This document shows positions 47,862-56,802 of a stretch of 64,000 nt of DNA, in pieces. Position 1 is the first letter of the stretch. Each line of letters starts with the position of its first letter. Origin of the DNA: Microbacterium azadirachtae. Lineage in GTDB: Bacteria; Actinomycetota; Actinomycetes; Actinomycetales; Microbacteriaceae. The translations under genes were made by a program, and so were the position numbers. Under the pieces are notes generated by a model. The model did no database searches, had not been told where the DNA came from, and saw only the letters and a list, made by a program, of their open reading frames with translations. The stretch covers positions 62,001 to 126,000 of the forward strand of contig NZ_JYIT01000081.1 of NCBI RefSeq assembly GCF_000956545.1, in the 5' to 3' direction.

Positions 47862-48875
47862 CTACCGTGACGCGGCGGACTCTCTCCCGCACAGCACCGG
47901 GACGACGGGCCCGAACTCCGGCACGGCCTCGCCGCGCAGCTGCGCGAGCAGGATGCGCACGGCGCGCCGGCCCAGCTCGGCGAAGTCCTGGTGCACGGTC
48001 GTCAGGGGCGGGGCGACGTGCGCGGCGACCGGGATGTCATCGAAGCCGACCACGCTGACATCGATCGGCACCCGCAGCCCCGCATCGCGGAAACCGTGCA
48101 TCAGGCCGATCGCCATCAGGTCGTTCGCCGCGAACACGGCCGTGAAGTCGCGGCGGCGGGCCAGCTCCTGCCCCGCGAACCAGCCGAAGTCCGCCGTCCA
48201 GTCGCCGCGGATCGGCGGAATGGTCGGCAGATCGGCGTCACGCATCGCGTCGAGGTAACCGCGCATGCGCGACTCCGCCTCGATCCAGTCCTGCGGTCCC
48301 GCCAGATGCAGGATGTCGCTGTGCCCCAGCCGGATCAGGTACTCGGTGATCATCCGCGCGCCGGCCAGCTGGTCGGCGGAGTGGCTGAACCCGTCGGAGC
48401 CGGAGGCGGTCTGCAGGCTGACGAAAGGCACGGACACCGCCATCCCCCGCAGCACGTTGAAGACGCGCACCTGCGGGGCGAGCACGACGATGCCGTCGAC
48501 GGCCTCCCGCACCAGCTGCCGCACCGCCGCGCCGATCACCTCGGGCGTCGTGTCGGGCAGGTTCAGCGTGCTCACGGAGTAGCCCTCGGCGCGCGCCGCA
48601 TCCTCGATCGCGGCGATCGAGGAGGTCGGCCCGAACTCCCCCGTGGTCGCCGACAGGATGCCCAGCATGTTCGACCGGCTCGTGGCGAGCGCGCGCGCCG
48701 CGACGTTCGGCCGGTAGTCGAGCACGCGGATCGCGTCGAGCACGCGCTCCTTGGTCTCCGGGCGGATGCTGGGGTGATCGTTGAGCACGCGCGAGACGGT
48801 CTGGTGCGAGACCCCGGCCAGTCGCGCGACGTCGCGGATGCTCGGCATGCGGGCGCGATCGGAGGAGGTGGACAT
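47862..48875 (-). CDS. LacI family repressor of the sugar importer
   Basis: A 337-residue LacI-family regulator with the helix-turn-helix at about 12-33 (SIRDVARLAGVSHQTVSRVLND), hinge YRPNVAARALATSRSN and a full sensor domain. HLAGPQDWIEAESRMRGYLDAM and FAANDLMAIGLMHGFRDAGL are typical of the sugar-responsive actinobacterial group. It lies directly upstream of mmsA on the same strand with a 116-bp promoter region between. GAGGAGG precedes the ATG. The shared 16-bp operators indicate that it represses both itself and the transporter, and the inducer is likely the transported sugar. Confidence 0.92.
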   Translation of the reverse strand: MSTSSDRARMPSIRDVARLAGVSHQTVSRVLNDHPSIRPETKERVLDAIRVLDYRPNVAARALATSRSNMLGILSATTGEFGPTSSIAAIEDAARAEGYSVSTLNLPDTTPEVIGAAVRQLVREAVDGIVVLAPQVRVFNVLRGMAVSVPFVSLQTASGSDGFSHSADQLAGARMITEYLIRLGHSDILHLAGPQDWIEAESRMRGYLDAMRDADLPTIPPIRGDWTADFGWFAGQELARRRDFTAVFAANDLMAIGLMHGFRDAGLRVPIDVSVVGFDDIPVAAHVAPPLTTVHQDFAELGRRAVRILLAQLRGEAVPEFGPVVPVLCGRESAASR

Positions 48876-48889
48876 GCAGAGCCTCCTCG

Positions 48890-48905
48890 ATGTGCACGGT
48901 CACAT
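48890..48905 (-). promoter_or_regulatory. LacI autoregulatory operator
   Basis: Minus-strand ATGTGACCGTGCACAT, palindromic at its ends (ATGTG/CACAT), lying between a CATAAT -10 box (48922-48917) and the ATG at 48875. It resembles the operator of the sugar operon and sits at the same place just after the transcription start. Confidence 0.6.
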
Positions 48906-48953
48906 GGATCTACCCCATTATGCGGGCCGAGTCCGGGCCGCGCACGTCGGGCG

Positions 48954-49934
48954 TCAGGATTCGGTCGACACCACGTGCGCGCCGCGCACCGGTCCGTGCG
49001 CACGCAGCGCCGTGCGCCCCTGCTCGCGCAGGCGCTCGGCGACGGCGTCCGCCCCCGTCGCGCTCTCGCAGAGGAACGCCACGGTCGGACCGGATCCCGA
49101 GACGATGCCGCCCACCACGGCCGTCGAGTCGCGCACCCGGTCGATGAGCTCCTCGAGCTGCGGCCTCAGCCGGAACGACCCCGCCTGCAGCTGATTGCGC
49201 AGGCTCTGGCCGAGTGCGAACGGGTCGCCCGACAGCAGCGCCTCGAAGAACGAGGGCGGCACCTGCACCGGATCCGCGCTGCGCCGCTGCGCATGCCGGG
49301 CGGGATCGGCCTGCAGATCCTCGGCCATCACCAGGTCGAACGCGCGGTACACGGACGGCGTGGAGAGCCCCTCGTCGTCGAGCACCAGCACCCATTCGTA
49401 CCGGCCGCGGGACAGCGCGGGAGTGAGCACATCGCCCCGCCCCGAGCCGACCGCGGTGCCGCCCATGAGGGCGAAGGGCACGTCGGCGCCGAGTCGCGCG
49501 GCGAGCTCGTGCAGCCGTCCGTGGTCGACACCCGTGCGCCACAGCTCGTTGCACGCCACGAGCGCGGCTGCGGCGTCAGCGGAGCCTCCGCCCATGCCCC
49601 CCGCGACCGGCACGCTCTTGCGCACGTCGAGATGCACGCCGCCGTCGTATCCGGTGGCCGCGGCGAGCACCTTGGCCGCGCGCATCGCGAGGTTGCGGTC
49701 GTCGAGAGGCACCGCGTCGGGATCGGCCACGCCGGAGACGGCGATCGTGAAGTCGTCGGCCGGGGTGGCGATCACGTCCTCGTACAGCGAGACGGCCTGG
49801 AACACGGTCGACAACTCGTGATAGCCGTCCTCGTCGAGGTCGCCGACACCGAGGAAGAGGTTGATCTTGCCCGGTGCGCGCACGTGCACGCGCCGCACGT
49901 GCTCGTCGCCCGGCCGCTCCTCCGCGATGCTCAT
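48954..49934 (-). CDS. ispE: 4-diphosphocytidyl-2-C-methyl-D-erythritol kinase
   Basis: A 326-residue GHMP kinase of the MEP isoprenoid pathway that phosphorylates CDP-methylerythritol. RAPGKINLFLGVGDLDEDGYHELSTVFQAVSL (about 18-50) is the N-terminal signature, PVAGGMGGGSADAAAAL (about 108-124) the ATP loop, and GGIVSGSGPTVAFL the third motif. The ATG at 49934 is 4 bp after the aldo-keto reductase stop, so the two are cotranscribed. In related genomes ispE follows rsmA; here the reductase and DUF998 genes lie between. Confidence 0.95.
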   Translation of the reverse strand: MSIAEERPGDEHVRRVHVRAPGKINLFLGVGDLDEDGYHELSTVFQAVSLYEDVIATPADDFTIAVSGVADPDAVPLDDRNLAMRAAKVLAAATGYDGGVHLDVRKSVPVAGGMGGGSADAAAALVACNELWRTGVDHGRLHELAARLGADVPFALMGGTAVGSGRGDVLTPALSRGRYEWVLVLDDEGLSTPSVYRAFDLVMAEDLQADPARHAQRRSADPVQVPPSFFEALLSGDPFALGQSLRNQLQAGSFRLRPQLEELIDRVRDSTAVVGGIVSGSGPTVAFLCESATGADAVAERLREQGRTALRAHGPVRGAHVVSTES

Positions 49935-49938
49935 CCGG

Positions 49939-51006
49939 TCACAGCTCCGAGGAGACCGACCACAGGTCCACATCGAGTCCGGCGCCGGCGATGCGATCGA
50001 TGCGCGCGATCTCCTCCGCGGTGAGCGCGGGGGCGTCGAGCGCTGCGAGGTTCTCGTCGAGCTGCGCCGGCCGGGAGGCGCCGATGAGCGCCGAGGCGAC
50101 CACGCCGTCGCGGAGCACCCACTGCAGCGCGAGCTGGGCGAGGCTCTGCCCGCGCTCGCGGGCGAGGTCGTTCAGCGCCCGGAGGATCGCGAGGCCCTCG
50201 TCGCTGAGCGGCTTGTCCGGCAGGGATCCGCGCTTCTGGGCGCGCTGCGCGGTGCCGTCGCCGAGGTACTTGTCGGTGAGGAGTCCCTGCGCGAGCGGCG
50301 TGAAGGCGATCGCCCCCATGCCCTCCTCGCGGAGCGTCTCGGTGAGGCCGTCCTCCACCCAGCGGTTCAGGATGGAGTAGGACGGCTGGTGGATGACGAG
50401 GGGCGTGCCGAGCTCCCGGGCCACGTCCGCCGCCGCCTCCGTGCGCTCCGCGCTGTACGACGAGATCCCGACGTACAGCGCCTTGCCCTGGCGGACCAGC
50501 GTGTCGAGCGCCCCGACGGTCTCCTCGACGGGCGTCTCCGGATCCACCCGGTGCGAGTAGAAGATGTCGACGTAGTCCAGCCCCATCCGCGTCAGCGACT
50601 GCTCCGCACTGGCCAGGATGTACTTGCGGCTGCCGAGGTCTCCGTACGGCCCGGGCCACATGTCCCAGCCGGCCTTGGACGAGATGATCAGCTCGTCCCG
50701 GTAGGGCCGGAGATCCTCGGCGAAGATGCGTCCGAAGTTCTTCTCGGCCGAGCCGTAGGGCGGGCCGTAGTTGTTGGCCAGGTCGAAGTGCGTGATCCCC
50801 CGGTCGAAGGCGTGCCGCAGCAGCGCGCGCTGCTGGTCGAGCGGGATGTTGTCGCCGAAGTTCCACCACAGCCCCAGCGAGATCGCCGGCAGGTAGAGGC
50901 CCGAGGAGCCCACCTGCCGGAAATGGGCCCCCTCGTACCGGTCCGCCGCGGCGGTGTAGGGGCGGTGGATGTCGAGGACGTCTGGGCGGAAGCGCGGCTC
51001 GGTCAC
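49939..51006 (-). CDS. Aldo/keto reductase (YghZ/Gpr-like)
   Basis: A 355-residue aldo-keto reductase close to E. coli YghZ, L-glyceraldehyde 3-phosphate reductase. DLANNYGPPYGSAEKNFGRI (about 73-92) has the Asp-Tyr active-site pair, SSKAGWDMWPGPYGDLGSRKYI the catalytic Lys and family-specific loop, and YSHRVDPETPVEETVGAL the His. WWNFGDN near residue 47 is also characteristic of this AKR14 group. The GTG at 51006 follows TAACCT by 6 nt. It leads the operon with ispE and may detoxify glyceraldehyde-type products. Confidence 0.92.
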   Translation of the reverse strand: MTEPRFRPDVLDIHRPYTAAADRYEGAHFRQVGSSGLYLPAISLGLWWNFGDNIPLDQQRALLRHAFDRGITHFDLANNYGPPYGSAEKNFGRIFAEDLRPYRDELIISSKAGWDMWPGPYGDLGSRKYILASAEQSLTRMGLDYVDIFYSHRVDPETPVEETVGALDTLVRQGKALYVGISSYSAERTEAAADVARELGTPLVIHQPSYSILNRWVEDGLTETLREEGMGAIAFTPLAQGLLTDKYLGDGTAQRAQKRGSLPDKPLSDEGLAILRALNDLARERGQSLAQLALQWVLRDGVVASALIGASRPAQLDENLAALDAPALTAEEIARIDRIAGAGLDVDLWSVSSEL

Positions 51007-51012
51007 CGTCCC

Positions 51013-51018
51013 AGGTTA
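51013..51018 (-). promoter_or_regulatory. Leaderless -10 box (TAACCT) of the aldo/keto reductase-ispE operon
   Basis: TAACCT-GGGACG-GTG on the minus strand. Confidence 0.6.
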
Positions 51019-51119
51019 GCGGCGCAGCGCGACATCGCCTCCCCCTCTTCGGCGGTTTCCGGGGGCGGTCCGCACCTGTCGCAGACACCGGGGCGCTCGC
51101 CGATATCTCGGGAACTCGC

Positions 51120-51125
51120 TAGGAT
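51120..51125 (+). promoter_or_regulatory. Possible -10 box of the DUF998 gene
   Basis: TAGGAT in the 228-bp gap between the aldo-keto reductase and the DUF998 gene. It would give a leader of about 100 nt before ATG 51235. An in-frame ATG at 51124 overlaps the box and cannot be used from this promoter. Apart from this box and the reductase promoter I see nothing in the gap. Confidence 0.35.
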
Positions 51126-51234
51126 GATCGGCCAACCGCGGACCGAGCCCGATCCGCGTCCGATCACGCTCACCCCAGTGCGGATCACCACCCGAACAGT
51201 GCATTCGCCCGAGCGTGCGGCGACAGGAACTGTC

Positions 51235-51900
51235 ATGCACTGGCCCCGGCGTACCCCTCTCGTCCTCCTCGCGGCGGGCGTGCTCTGCGTCTGCATCTCC
51301 GCTGCAGCGCTGACCACCTCCGACCCGCGATGGTGGCTGTCCTGCTTCAGCCGGCTCGGCGCGATGCAGGACGGATCGAGTGCGCTCTTCAACGGCGGGA
51401 TGATGCTCGCCGGCGCCGTCATCGCCCTGAGCGCGTGGCCCGTCCGCCGGGGCCTCAAGGCCGCTTCCGCCGCGGGATTACCGGCGAACGGCGCCGTCCC
51501 CGTCGTCGTCCCCCTGCTCATCGTCGGCCTCGGACTGAGCCTGGCCCTGGTCGGCGTGCTGCCCCTGTCGTTCAACGTGTTCGCCCACGAGCGCGCGGCG
51601 AACGGGGCGCTCGCATCGTCGGCCGGGCTCCTGCTCATGCACCGGCTGCACCTGCGCGGCCTGTCGCGAACCCTCGACCGCCTGTCCCTCGGGGCGATCG
51701 TCGTCCTCGTCGTGGGGATGACGGCGCTGATCGCCGGACTGATCACGCTCACCGTGTTCGAGGCGCTCGCCTTCGGGTCGGTGATCGCGTGGCTGCAGAC
51801 GCTCCAGAGCCGCGTGGAGCACCTCCGTCCCGTCGCCTCGCGCCCTTTCTCGGCAAACTCTCAGCATTTGACCTTGTCCCCCATTTGGGGGACAAGGTGA
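51235..51900 (+). CDS. DUF998-type membrane protein carrying a TTA codon
   Basis: A 221-residue protein with six probable membrane segments (about 9-28, 46-65, 92-112, 122-140, 160-182 and a short one near 185-200), with CFSRLGAMQDGSSALFNGGMML as the DUF998 sequence type. Function unknown. Leu at 51478-51480 is encoded by TTA, the only in-frame TTA I noticed in a confident gene here. AGGAA stands 7 nt before the chosen ATG. The last 9 codons run through a perfect 11-bp inverted repeat, which leaves the C-terminus (LTLSPIWGTR) dictated by the hairpin. Confidence 0.75.
   Translation: MHWPRRTPLVLLAAGVLCVCISAAALTTSDPRWWLSCFSRLGAMQDGSSALFNGGMMLAGAVIALSAWPVRRGLKAASAAGLPANGAVPVVVPLLIVGLGLSLALVGVLPLSFNVFAHERAANGALASSAGLLLMHRLHLRGLSRTLDRLSLGAIVVLVVGMTALIAGLITLTVFEALAFGSVIAWLQTLQSRVEHLRPVASRPFSANSQHLTLSPIWGTR
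51872..51897. repeat. Perfect 11-bp inverted repeat at the 3' end of the DUF998 gene
   Basis: CCTTGTCCCCC and GGGGGACAAGG around the 4-nt loop ATTT, ending at the stop codon. It could terminate transcription or, because of its symmetry and the TTGGGG/TATTGT boxes around it, be an operator for a transcript that starts near 51921. Confidence 0.75.
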
Positions 51901-51989
51901 TCCGGTGTTATTGTCAAGATCTCAGCTGAGGATGTCGATCGAGATCTGGGGACTCGGTCGACGTGAAGGTACCTCCAGTCGAAGTGACT

Positions 51990-52024
51990 GTGCCCTCTCG
52001 GGAACCCGAAACCCGAGGGGGCAC
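51990..52024. terminator. Hairpin between the convergent DUF998 and rsmA genes
   Basis: GTGCCCTCTCGGG (51990-52002) pairs with CCCGAGGGGGCAC (52012-52024), 13 bp with one T-G wobble and a 9-nt loop. It lies 29 nt from the rsmA stop and can serve both strands. The stretch 51901-51989 before it holds no convincing gene. Confidence 0.7.
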
Positions 52025-52053
52025 AACTTCGTGGAGACGCGGATCCGGTCCGC

Positions 52054-52902
52054 TCAGTCCTGTCGCGCGGCCCGCGCGATGCGCTGGTAGTCGTCGACCG
52101 TGAGATCCTCTCCGCGCGCGGTCGGCGCGACTCCGGCGGCCTCGAGCACGGCCGATGCCTCCGCCGAGCTGCCGAACAGACCGGACAGCGCCTGACGCAG
52201 CATCTTGCGACGCTGGTTGAACGCGGCGTCCACGATCTCGAAGGTGCGGATCCGCTCCTCCTCGGTGCCCCGCGGCTCCGGATCCCGCCGGAAGCCCACC
52301 AGCAGGCTGTCCACGTTCGGCACCGGCCAGAACACCTGCCGGGAGACCGTGCCGCACAGGCGCCACGGGCCGTACCAGGCGGCCTTCACGCTCGGTGCGC
52401 CGTAGATCTTCGATCCGGGCTTCGCCGCCAGACGCTCCGCGACCTCGGCCTGCACCATCACCACGCCCCGGGCGAGGTACGGGAAGGTCTCCAGGAAGTG
52501 CAGCAGCACGGGCACCGAGACGTTGTACGGGAGGTTCGCGACGAGCACCGTCGGCTCCCCCGGCAGCGATGTCACGCGCATCGCATCGGCGTCCACCACG
52601 GTCAGCGCGCCCTCCGGCACCCCCCGGTCCACGACGGTCTGCGGGAGCCGCGCGGCCAGGCGGTGATCGATCTCGACCGCCGTCACGCTCGCCCCGGTCT
52701 CCAGGATCGCGAGGGTGAGGGATCCGAGGCCCGGGCCGACCTCGACGACGCGCTCCGAGGGCTGCACCTCCGCCGCCTGCACGATCTTGCGCACCGTGTT
52801 GGCGTCGACGACGAAGTTCTGGCCGAGCTTCTTGGTGGGCGTCACGTCGAGTTCGGACGCGAGCCGGCGGATGTCGGCGGCGCCGAGCAGGGAGACGGTC
52901 AT
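52054..52902 (-). CDS. rsmA: 16S rRNA dimethyladenosine methyltransferase
   Basis: A 282-residue KsgA/RsmA enzyme that dimethylates two adjacent adenines near the 3' end of 16S r[21 protein letters not shown] (about 24-41) is the N-terminal signature, [16 protein letters not shown] the SAM loop, and [16 protein letters not shown] the NLPY catalytic motif (about 117-132). GACAAT, a degenerate -10, stands 6 nt before the ATG, very like the hisS start. It is divergent from the MFS gene at 52939. Confidence 0.96.
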   Translation of the reverse strand: MTVSLLGAADIRRLASELDVTPTKKLGQNFVVDANTVRKIVQAAEVQPSERVVEVGPGLGSLTLAILETGASVTAVEIDHRLAARLPQTVVDRGVPEGALTVVDADAMRVTSLPGEPTVLVANLPYNVSVPVLLHFLETFPYLARGVVMVQAEVAERLAAKPGSKIYGAPSVKAAWYGPWRLCGTVSRQVFWPVPNVDSLLVGFRRDPEPRGTEEERIRTFEIVDAAFNQRRKMLRQALSGLFGSSAEASAVLEAAGVAPTARGEDLTVDDYQRIARAARQD

Positions 52903-52926
52903 CTGACCATTGTCCCCCACGCTCGA

Positions 52927-52932
52927 TAGTCT
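52927..52932 (+). promoter_or_regulatory. Leaderless -10 box (TAGTCT) of the MFS gene
   Basis: TAGTCT-TCTCGG-ATG. It lies 24 bp upstream of the rsmA start on the other strand. Confidence 0.6.
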
Positions 52933-52938
52933 TCTCGG

Positions 52939-54267
52939 ATGCCCTCGATCGGTGAACTCGTCGCGCCACGGCGCATGGGCAGGGACTTCCGCTGGCTCCT
53001 CGCCTCCAGCTGGACCAGCAACGTCGGCGACGGCGTCGCCCTCGCCGCCGCTCCCCTGCTCATCGCGTCGATGACGTCGTCGCCGATCCTCGTCGCCGCA
53101 GGCGCCATCCTGCAGTTCCTGCCCTGGCTCGTGTTCGGCCTCCATGCCGGGGCGATCGCCGACCGCTTCGACCGCCGCCGGCTCGTGATGGCGGCCAACG
53201 CCGCGCGCGCCGTCGTGCTGCTCGCCCTGTGCGCCTTCCTCGTGACCGGCACGGCGAACATCTGGATCGTGCTGGCCTCCGCGTTCCTCTACGGCACCGC
53301 CGAGGTGTTCGTCGACACCGCCGGATCCACGCTGCTTCCCATGCTCCTGAAGCCCGCGGATCTCGGTCTCGGCAACGCCCGGCTGCAGGCGGGCTTCCTG
53401 GTCGCGAACCAGTTCGCCGGCCCTCCGCTCGGCGCGTTCCTGTTCGCCGCGGGGCACGCCTGGCCGTTCCTGCTCGAGGCGGTCTGCGTGAGCCTGGCGG
53501 TCGTGCTCATCTCCCGGATCGCGCGGACGCCGGTACCTCCGCGCTCCACGGCCGGGTCCGGCGACGACCTCGGCGGCGCGGAGGCGGGCACGCCCGGGTC
53601 CGGCGCGAAGGTGCACACCGACACTTCGACAGGCTCAGTGCATCGCATCGCCGAGGGGCTGCGCTGGCTGTGGCGCAACCCGCCGGTGCGGACGCTCGTG
53701 CTCATCATCCTGCTGTTCAACGTGACCTGGGCGGCGCCGTGGGGCGTGCTGGTGCTGTACGCGACCGAGCACCTCCACATGGGCGCCGTCGGCTACGGCA
53801 TGCTCACCACGGCGTCCGCCGCGGGCGGCCTGCTGGCCACCCTGAGCTTCGGCTGGCTGGAGCGCCACGTGTCGTTCGCGACCATGATGCGGGTCTGCCT
53901 CTCCCTCGAGGTCGTCATGCACCTCGCGTTCGCCCTGACCACGCAGGGCTGGATCGCCCTGACCATCATGTTCGTGTTCGGCTTCTACGCGTTCATCTGG
54001 GGCACGATCTCGACGACCGTGCGACAGCGGCTCGTCCCGCACGAGCTGCAGGGACGCGTGTCCTCCGTGAACTCGGTCGGAGTGTTCGGCGGCATGGTGA
54101 TCGGGCAGGCGCTCGGCGGCGTGATCGCGCAGACGTGGGGGCTCACCGCGCCATGGTGGTTCGCCTTCGCCGGCGCGGCCGTCACCCTGCTCTTCGTCTG
54201 GCGGCCGATCTCGCAGATCGTCTCCGCCCGGCCCGTGGTCGACGAGGTTCAGGCGAACGAGCCGTAG
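52939..54267 (+). CDS. MFS transporter (enterobactin exporter-like, multidrug type)
   Basis: A 442-residue major facilitator with about 12 membrane segments. [28 protein letters not shown] opens it and [25 protein letters not shown] is the loop 2-3 motif of the MFS_3/EntS type that includes siderophore and macrolide exporters. A soluble loop of about 40 residues (about 205-240) parts the halves. The substrate is unknown. Leaderless start. Its last 19 bp overlap the convergent tatD gene, and it separates rsmA from tatD. Confidence 0.9.
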   Translation: MPSIGELVAPRRMGRDFRWLLASSWTSNVGDGVALAAAPLLIASMTSSPILVAAGAILQFLPWLVFGLHAGAIADRFDRRRLVMAANAARAVVLLALCAFLVTGTANIWIVLASAFLYGTAEVFVDTAGSTLLPMLLKPADLGLGNARLQAGFLVANQFAGPPLGAFLFAAGHAWPFLLEAVCVSLAVVLISRIARTPVPPRSTAGSGDDLGGAEAGTPGSGAKVHTDTSTGSVHRIAEGLRWLWRNPPVRTLVLIILLFNVTWAAPWGVLVLYATEHLHMGAVGYGMLTTASAAGGLLATLSFGWLERHVSFATMMRVCLSLEVVMHLAFALTTQGWIALTIMFVFGFYAFIWGTISTTVRQRLVPHELQGRVSSVNSVGVFGGMVIGQALGGVIAQTWGLTAPWWFAFAGAAVTLLFVWRPISQIVSARPVVDEVQANEP

Positions 54268-55136
54268 ACCTCGAGCGTGTTCGCGGCGATCTGCGCGCCG
54301 AGCTCGTCCGGCTCGACACCGAGCTCCGCGGCCATGAACCGCACCGTGAGCGGAACGAGGTACGGCGCGTTGGGACGCCCGCGCAGAGGCACCGGCGTGA
54401 GGAACGGCGCGTCCGTCTCGACGAGGATCCGCTCCCTCGGCGTGACCTCGAGCGCATCGCGGAGGTTCTGCGCGTTCTTGAACGTGACGTTGCCGGCGAA
54501 CGACAGGTAGTAACCGGCGTCGGCGCAGATCCGTGCCATCGCAGCGTCGCCGGAGAAGCAGTGGAACACCGTCCGCTCGGGCGCGCCGACGCGCTGCAGC
54601 GTCTCCAGCACGTCGTCGTGCGCATCGCGGTCGTGGATCTGCATCGCGATGCGGTGCTTCTTCGCGAGGGCGATGTGCGCTTCGAAGGACGCGTGCTGGG
54701 CGGCGCGTCCCGGCTCCTCGGTGCGGAAGTAGTCGAGCCCGGTCTCCCCGATCGCGCGGGTGCGCGGGTGCGCGGCGAGCTCGTCGATCACGGAGAGCGC
54801 CTCGTCGAGCCGCCCCGCCTCGGCGTAGGCCGGCGCGTCGTTGGGATGGATCGCGACGGCCGCCAGCACCCGCGGATCCGCCTCGGCCGCCGCCACCGCC
54901 CATCGCGACGAGTCGATGTCGCCCGAGGCCTGCACGACACCGAGGATGCCGACCGCCTGCGCGCGGTCGAGCTGCTCGGTGAGCGTGAGCGACTCGTCGC
55001 CGTCCGCGATCTCGAGGTGGCAGTGATTGTCGTACACCGGCACCGTGAGAGGCTCGGGCAGCGGCGGATACCGCAGGTCCTTCCGCCCGTCCGCGGCGCG
55101 TTCGCGCACGTACGTCTCGGGAATGGCGTCGCTCAT
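54249..55136 (-). CDS. tatD: TatD family metal-dependent hydrolase
   Basis: A 295-residue TatD-type metallohydrolase, probably a DNase or deaminase-fold nuclease. VYDNHCHLEI (about 33-42) has the HxH metal pair, AIGETGLDYFR the Glu and Asp ligand strand, MQIHDRDAHDDVL the middle His, FHCFSGD the fourth His and LVETDAPFLTP the last Asp. ATG 55136 is 10 bp after the metG stop, so it is cotranscribed with metG. Length and motif order are normal. Confidence 0.94.
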   Translation of the reverse strand: MSDAIPETYVRERAADGRKDLRYPPLPEPLTVPVYDNHCHLEIADGDESLTLTEQLDRAQAVGILGVVQASGDIDSSRWAVAAAEADPRVLAAVAIHPNDAPAYAEAGRLDEALSVIDELAAHPRTRAIGETGLDYFRTEEPGRAAQHASFEAHIALAKKHRIAMQIHDRDAHDDVLETLQRVGAPERTVFHCFSGDAAMARICADAGYYLSFAGNVTFKNAQNLRDALEVTPRERILVETDAPFLTPVPLRGRPNAPYLVPLTVRFMAAELGVEPDELGAQIAANTLEVYGSFA

Positions 55137-55146
55137 GCGGATCGGC

Positions 55147-56724
55147 TCAGGCCGTCGCCTCGATGCGCGGGAACAGCGGGGCGAGGGCCTGCACCTGCGT
55201 GCCCGCGGGCAGCTGCCCCCAGCGCCCCGCGTCGCGCAGCGGCTGCGCCGTGAGCGCGCCGAGGCCCGCGGAGGCGCCCAGGGCGTCCCACAGCTTCGCG
55301 GTCGACTGCGGCATGACCGGGGAGAGCAGCACGGCGAGCGCGCGCAGCCCCTCGGCGCACGTGTACAGGACCGTGCCGAGGCGCTCCTTCTGCTCCTCGT
55401 CCTTGGCGAGCGACCACGGCTCGTTCTCCGTGATGTACCCGTTGAGCGCGTCCACGATGGTCCACACGTCGGCGATGGCCTCGTCGATCCGGAACCGCTC
55501 GACGGCGGCATCGGCGTCGGCGGCGGCCTTGGCCACGATCTGCTGCACGGCGAGATCCTGCGCGGCGTACTCGCCGGCTGCCGGCACGACCCCGCCGAAG
55601 TAGCGCTCGATCATGGCGATCGTGCGCGACGCCAGGTTGCCGAACCCGTTCGCCAGCTCGGCCTGATAGCGCGCCGACAAGTCCTCCCAGGAGAAGGATC
55701 CGTCCTGCCCGAAGGCGATCGCGGAGAGGAAGTAGAACCGGTAGGCGTCGGATCCGAACACGTCGGTGATCTCGGTCGGCGCGATACCGGTGAGCTTCGA
55801 CTTCGACATCTTCTCGCCGCCCACGAGAAGCCAGCCGTGCGCGAACACGCCCTTGGGGACCTCCAGGCCCGCCGCCATCAGCATGGCCGGCCAGATGACC
55901 GCGTGGAAGCGCAGGATGTCCTTGCCGACCACGTGGTAGGCCGGCCAGCGGCGGGCGAAGAGCTCCTCGTCGGAGCCGTAGCCGACGGCGGTCGCGTAGT
56001 TGAGCAGCGCGTCCACCCACACGTAGATGACGTGCGACGTGTCCCACGGCAGCGGGATGCCCCAGTCGAACGTCGAGCGCGAGATCGACAGATCCTTCAG
56101 CCCCTGCGAGACGAACGAGACGACCTCGTTGCGCGCCGAGTCGGGACGCACGAAGTCGGGCTCCGTCTTGTACAGCTCGAGCAGGCGGTCCTGGAACTCG
56201 CTGAGCTTGAAGAAGTAGTTCTTCTCCTGCAGCAGCTCGAGCGGCTTCGAGTGGATCGCGCACACCTTGAGGCCCTCGAACGGACCGGTGCCGTCGACGA
56301 TCTCCGACTCGGGCTTGAACTCCTCACAGCCCACGCAGTACAGCGCCTCGTACTCGCCGGCGTAGATGTAGCCCGCGTCGTAGAGCTTCTGAAAGAACAC
56401 CTGCACGTTGCGCTCGTGCCGCTCCTGCGTGGTGCGGATGAAGTCGTCGTTGGCGACGTCGAGCGTCGTGAGCAGCGGGAACCAGCTCTCGCTGACGAGC
56501 TTGTCCACCCACTCCTGCGGCGTGACGCCGTTCGCGGCCGCGGCGCGCAGCATCTTCTGGCCGTGCTCGTCGGTGCCGGTGAGCATCCAGGTGTCATCGC
56601 CCGACTGGCGGTGCCAGCGCGCGAGGGTGTCCACGGCGACGCTGGTGTAGCCGTGCCCGATGTGGGGCACGTCCGACGGGTAGTAGATCGGCGTGGTGAT
56701 GTAGAAGGACTCGCCTGCGGGCAT
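55147..56724 (-). CDS. metG: Methionyl-tRNA synthetase
   Basis: A 525-residue class I aminoacyl-tRNA synthetase charging tRNA-Met. YYPSDVPHIGHGYTS (about 13-27) has the HIGH motif, CVGCEEF...VCAIHSKPLEL the remnants of a zinc knuckle in the connective peptide, GGEKMSKSKLTG (about 305) the KMSKS loop, then the helical anticodon-binding domain. No C-terminal tRNA-binding dimer domain, as usual for this actinobacterial form. ATG 56724 follows TAGAAT by 7 nt; the longer open frame lacks similarity. Confidence 0.97.
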   Translation of the reverse strand: MPAGESFYITTPIYYPSDVPHIGHGYTSVAVDTLARWHRQSGDDTWMLTGTDEHGQKMLRAAAANGVTPQEWVDKLVSESWFPLLTTLDVANDDFIRTTQERHERNVQVFFQKLYDAGYIYAGEYEALYCVGCEEFKPESEIVDGTGPFEGLKVCAIHSKPLELLQEKNYFFKLSEFQDRLLELYKTEPDFVRPDSARNEVVSFVSQGLKDLSISRSTFDWGIPLPWDTSHVIYVWVDALLNYATAVGYGSDEELFARRWPAYHVVGKDILRFHAVIWPAMLMAAGLEVPKGVFAHGWLLVGGEKMSKSKLTGIAPTEITDVFGSDAYRFYFLSAIAFGQDGSFSWEDLSARYQAELANGFGNLASRTIAMIERYFGGVVPAAGEYAAQDLAVQQIVAKAAADADAAVERFRIDEAIADVWTIVDALNGYITENEPWSLAKDEEQKERLGTVLYTCAEGLRALAVLLSPVMPQSTAKLWDALGASAGLGALTAQPLRDAGRWGQLPAGTQVQALAPLFPRIEATA

Positions 56725-56731
56725 GCGTTCG

Positions 56732-56737
56732 ATTCTA
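56732..56737 (-). promoter_or_regulatory. Leaderless -10 box (TAGAAT) of metG-tatD
   Basis: TAGAAT, close to consensus, 7 nt before the ATG of metG on the minus strand. Confidence 0.65.
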
Positions 56738-56802
56738 GGCGGGATGCGCGGGCCGGTTCGGACGATGACGACGGGCAGGCCTGCAGCCCCCACGCCTCCG
56801 GC

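Noticed and set aside
51905..52090. A 61-codon open frame after the DUF998 gene
   Set aside because: It runs through the terminator hairpin and into antisense rsmA, has no Shine-Dalgarno or similarity; a non-coding transcript seems more likely.
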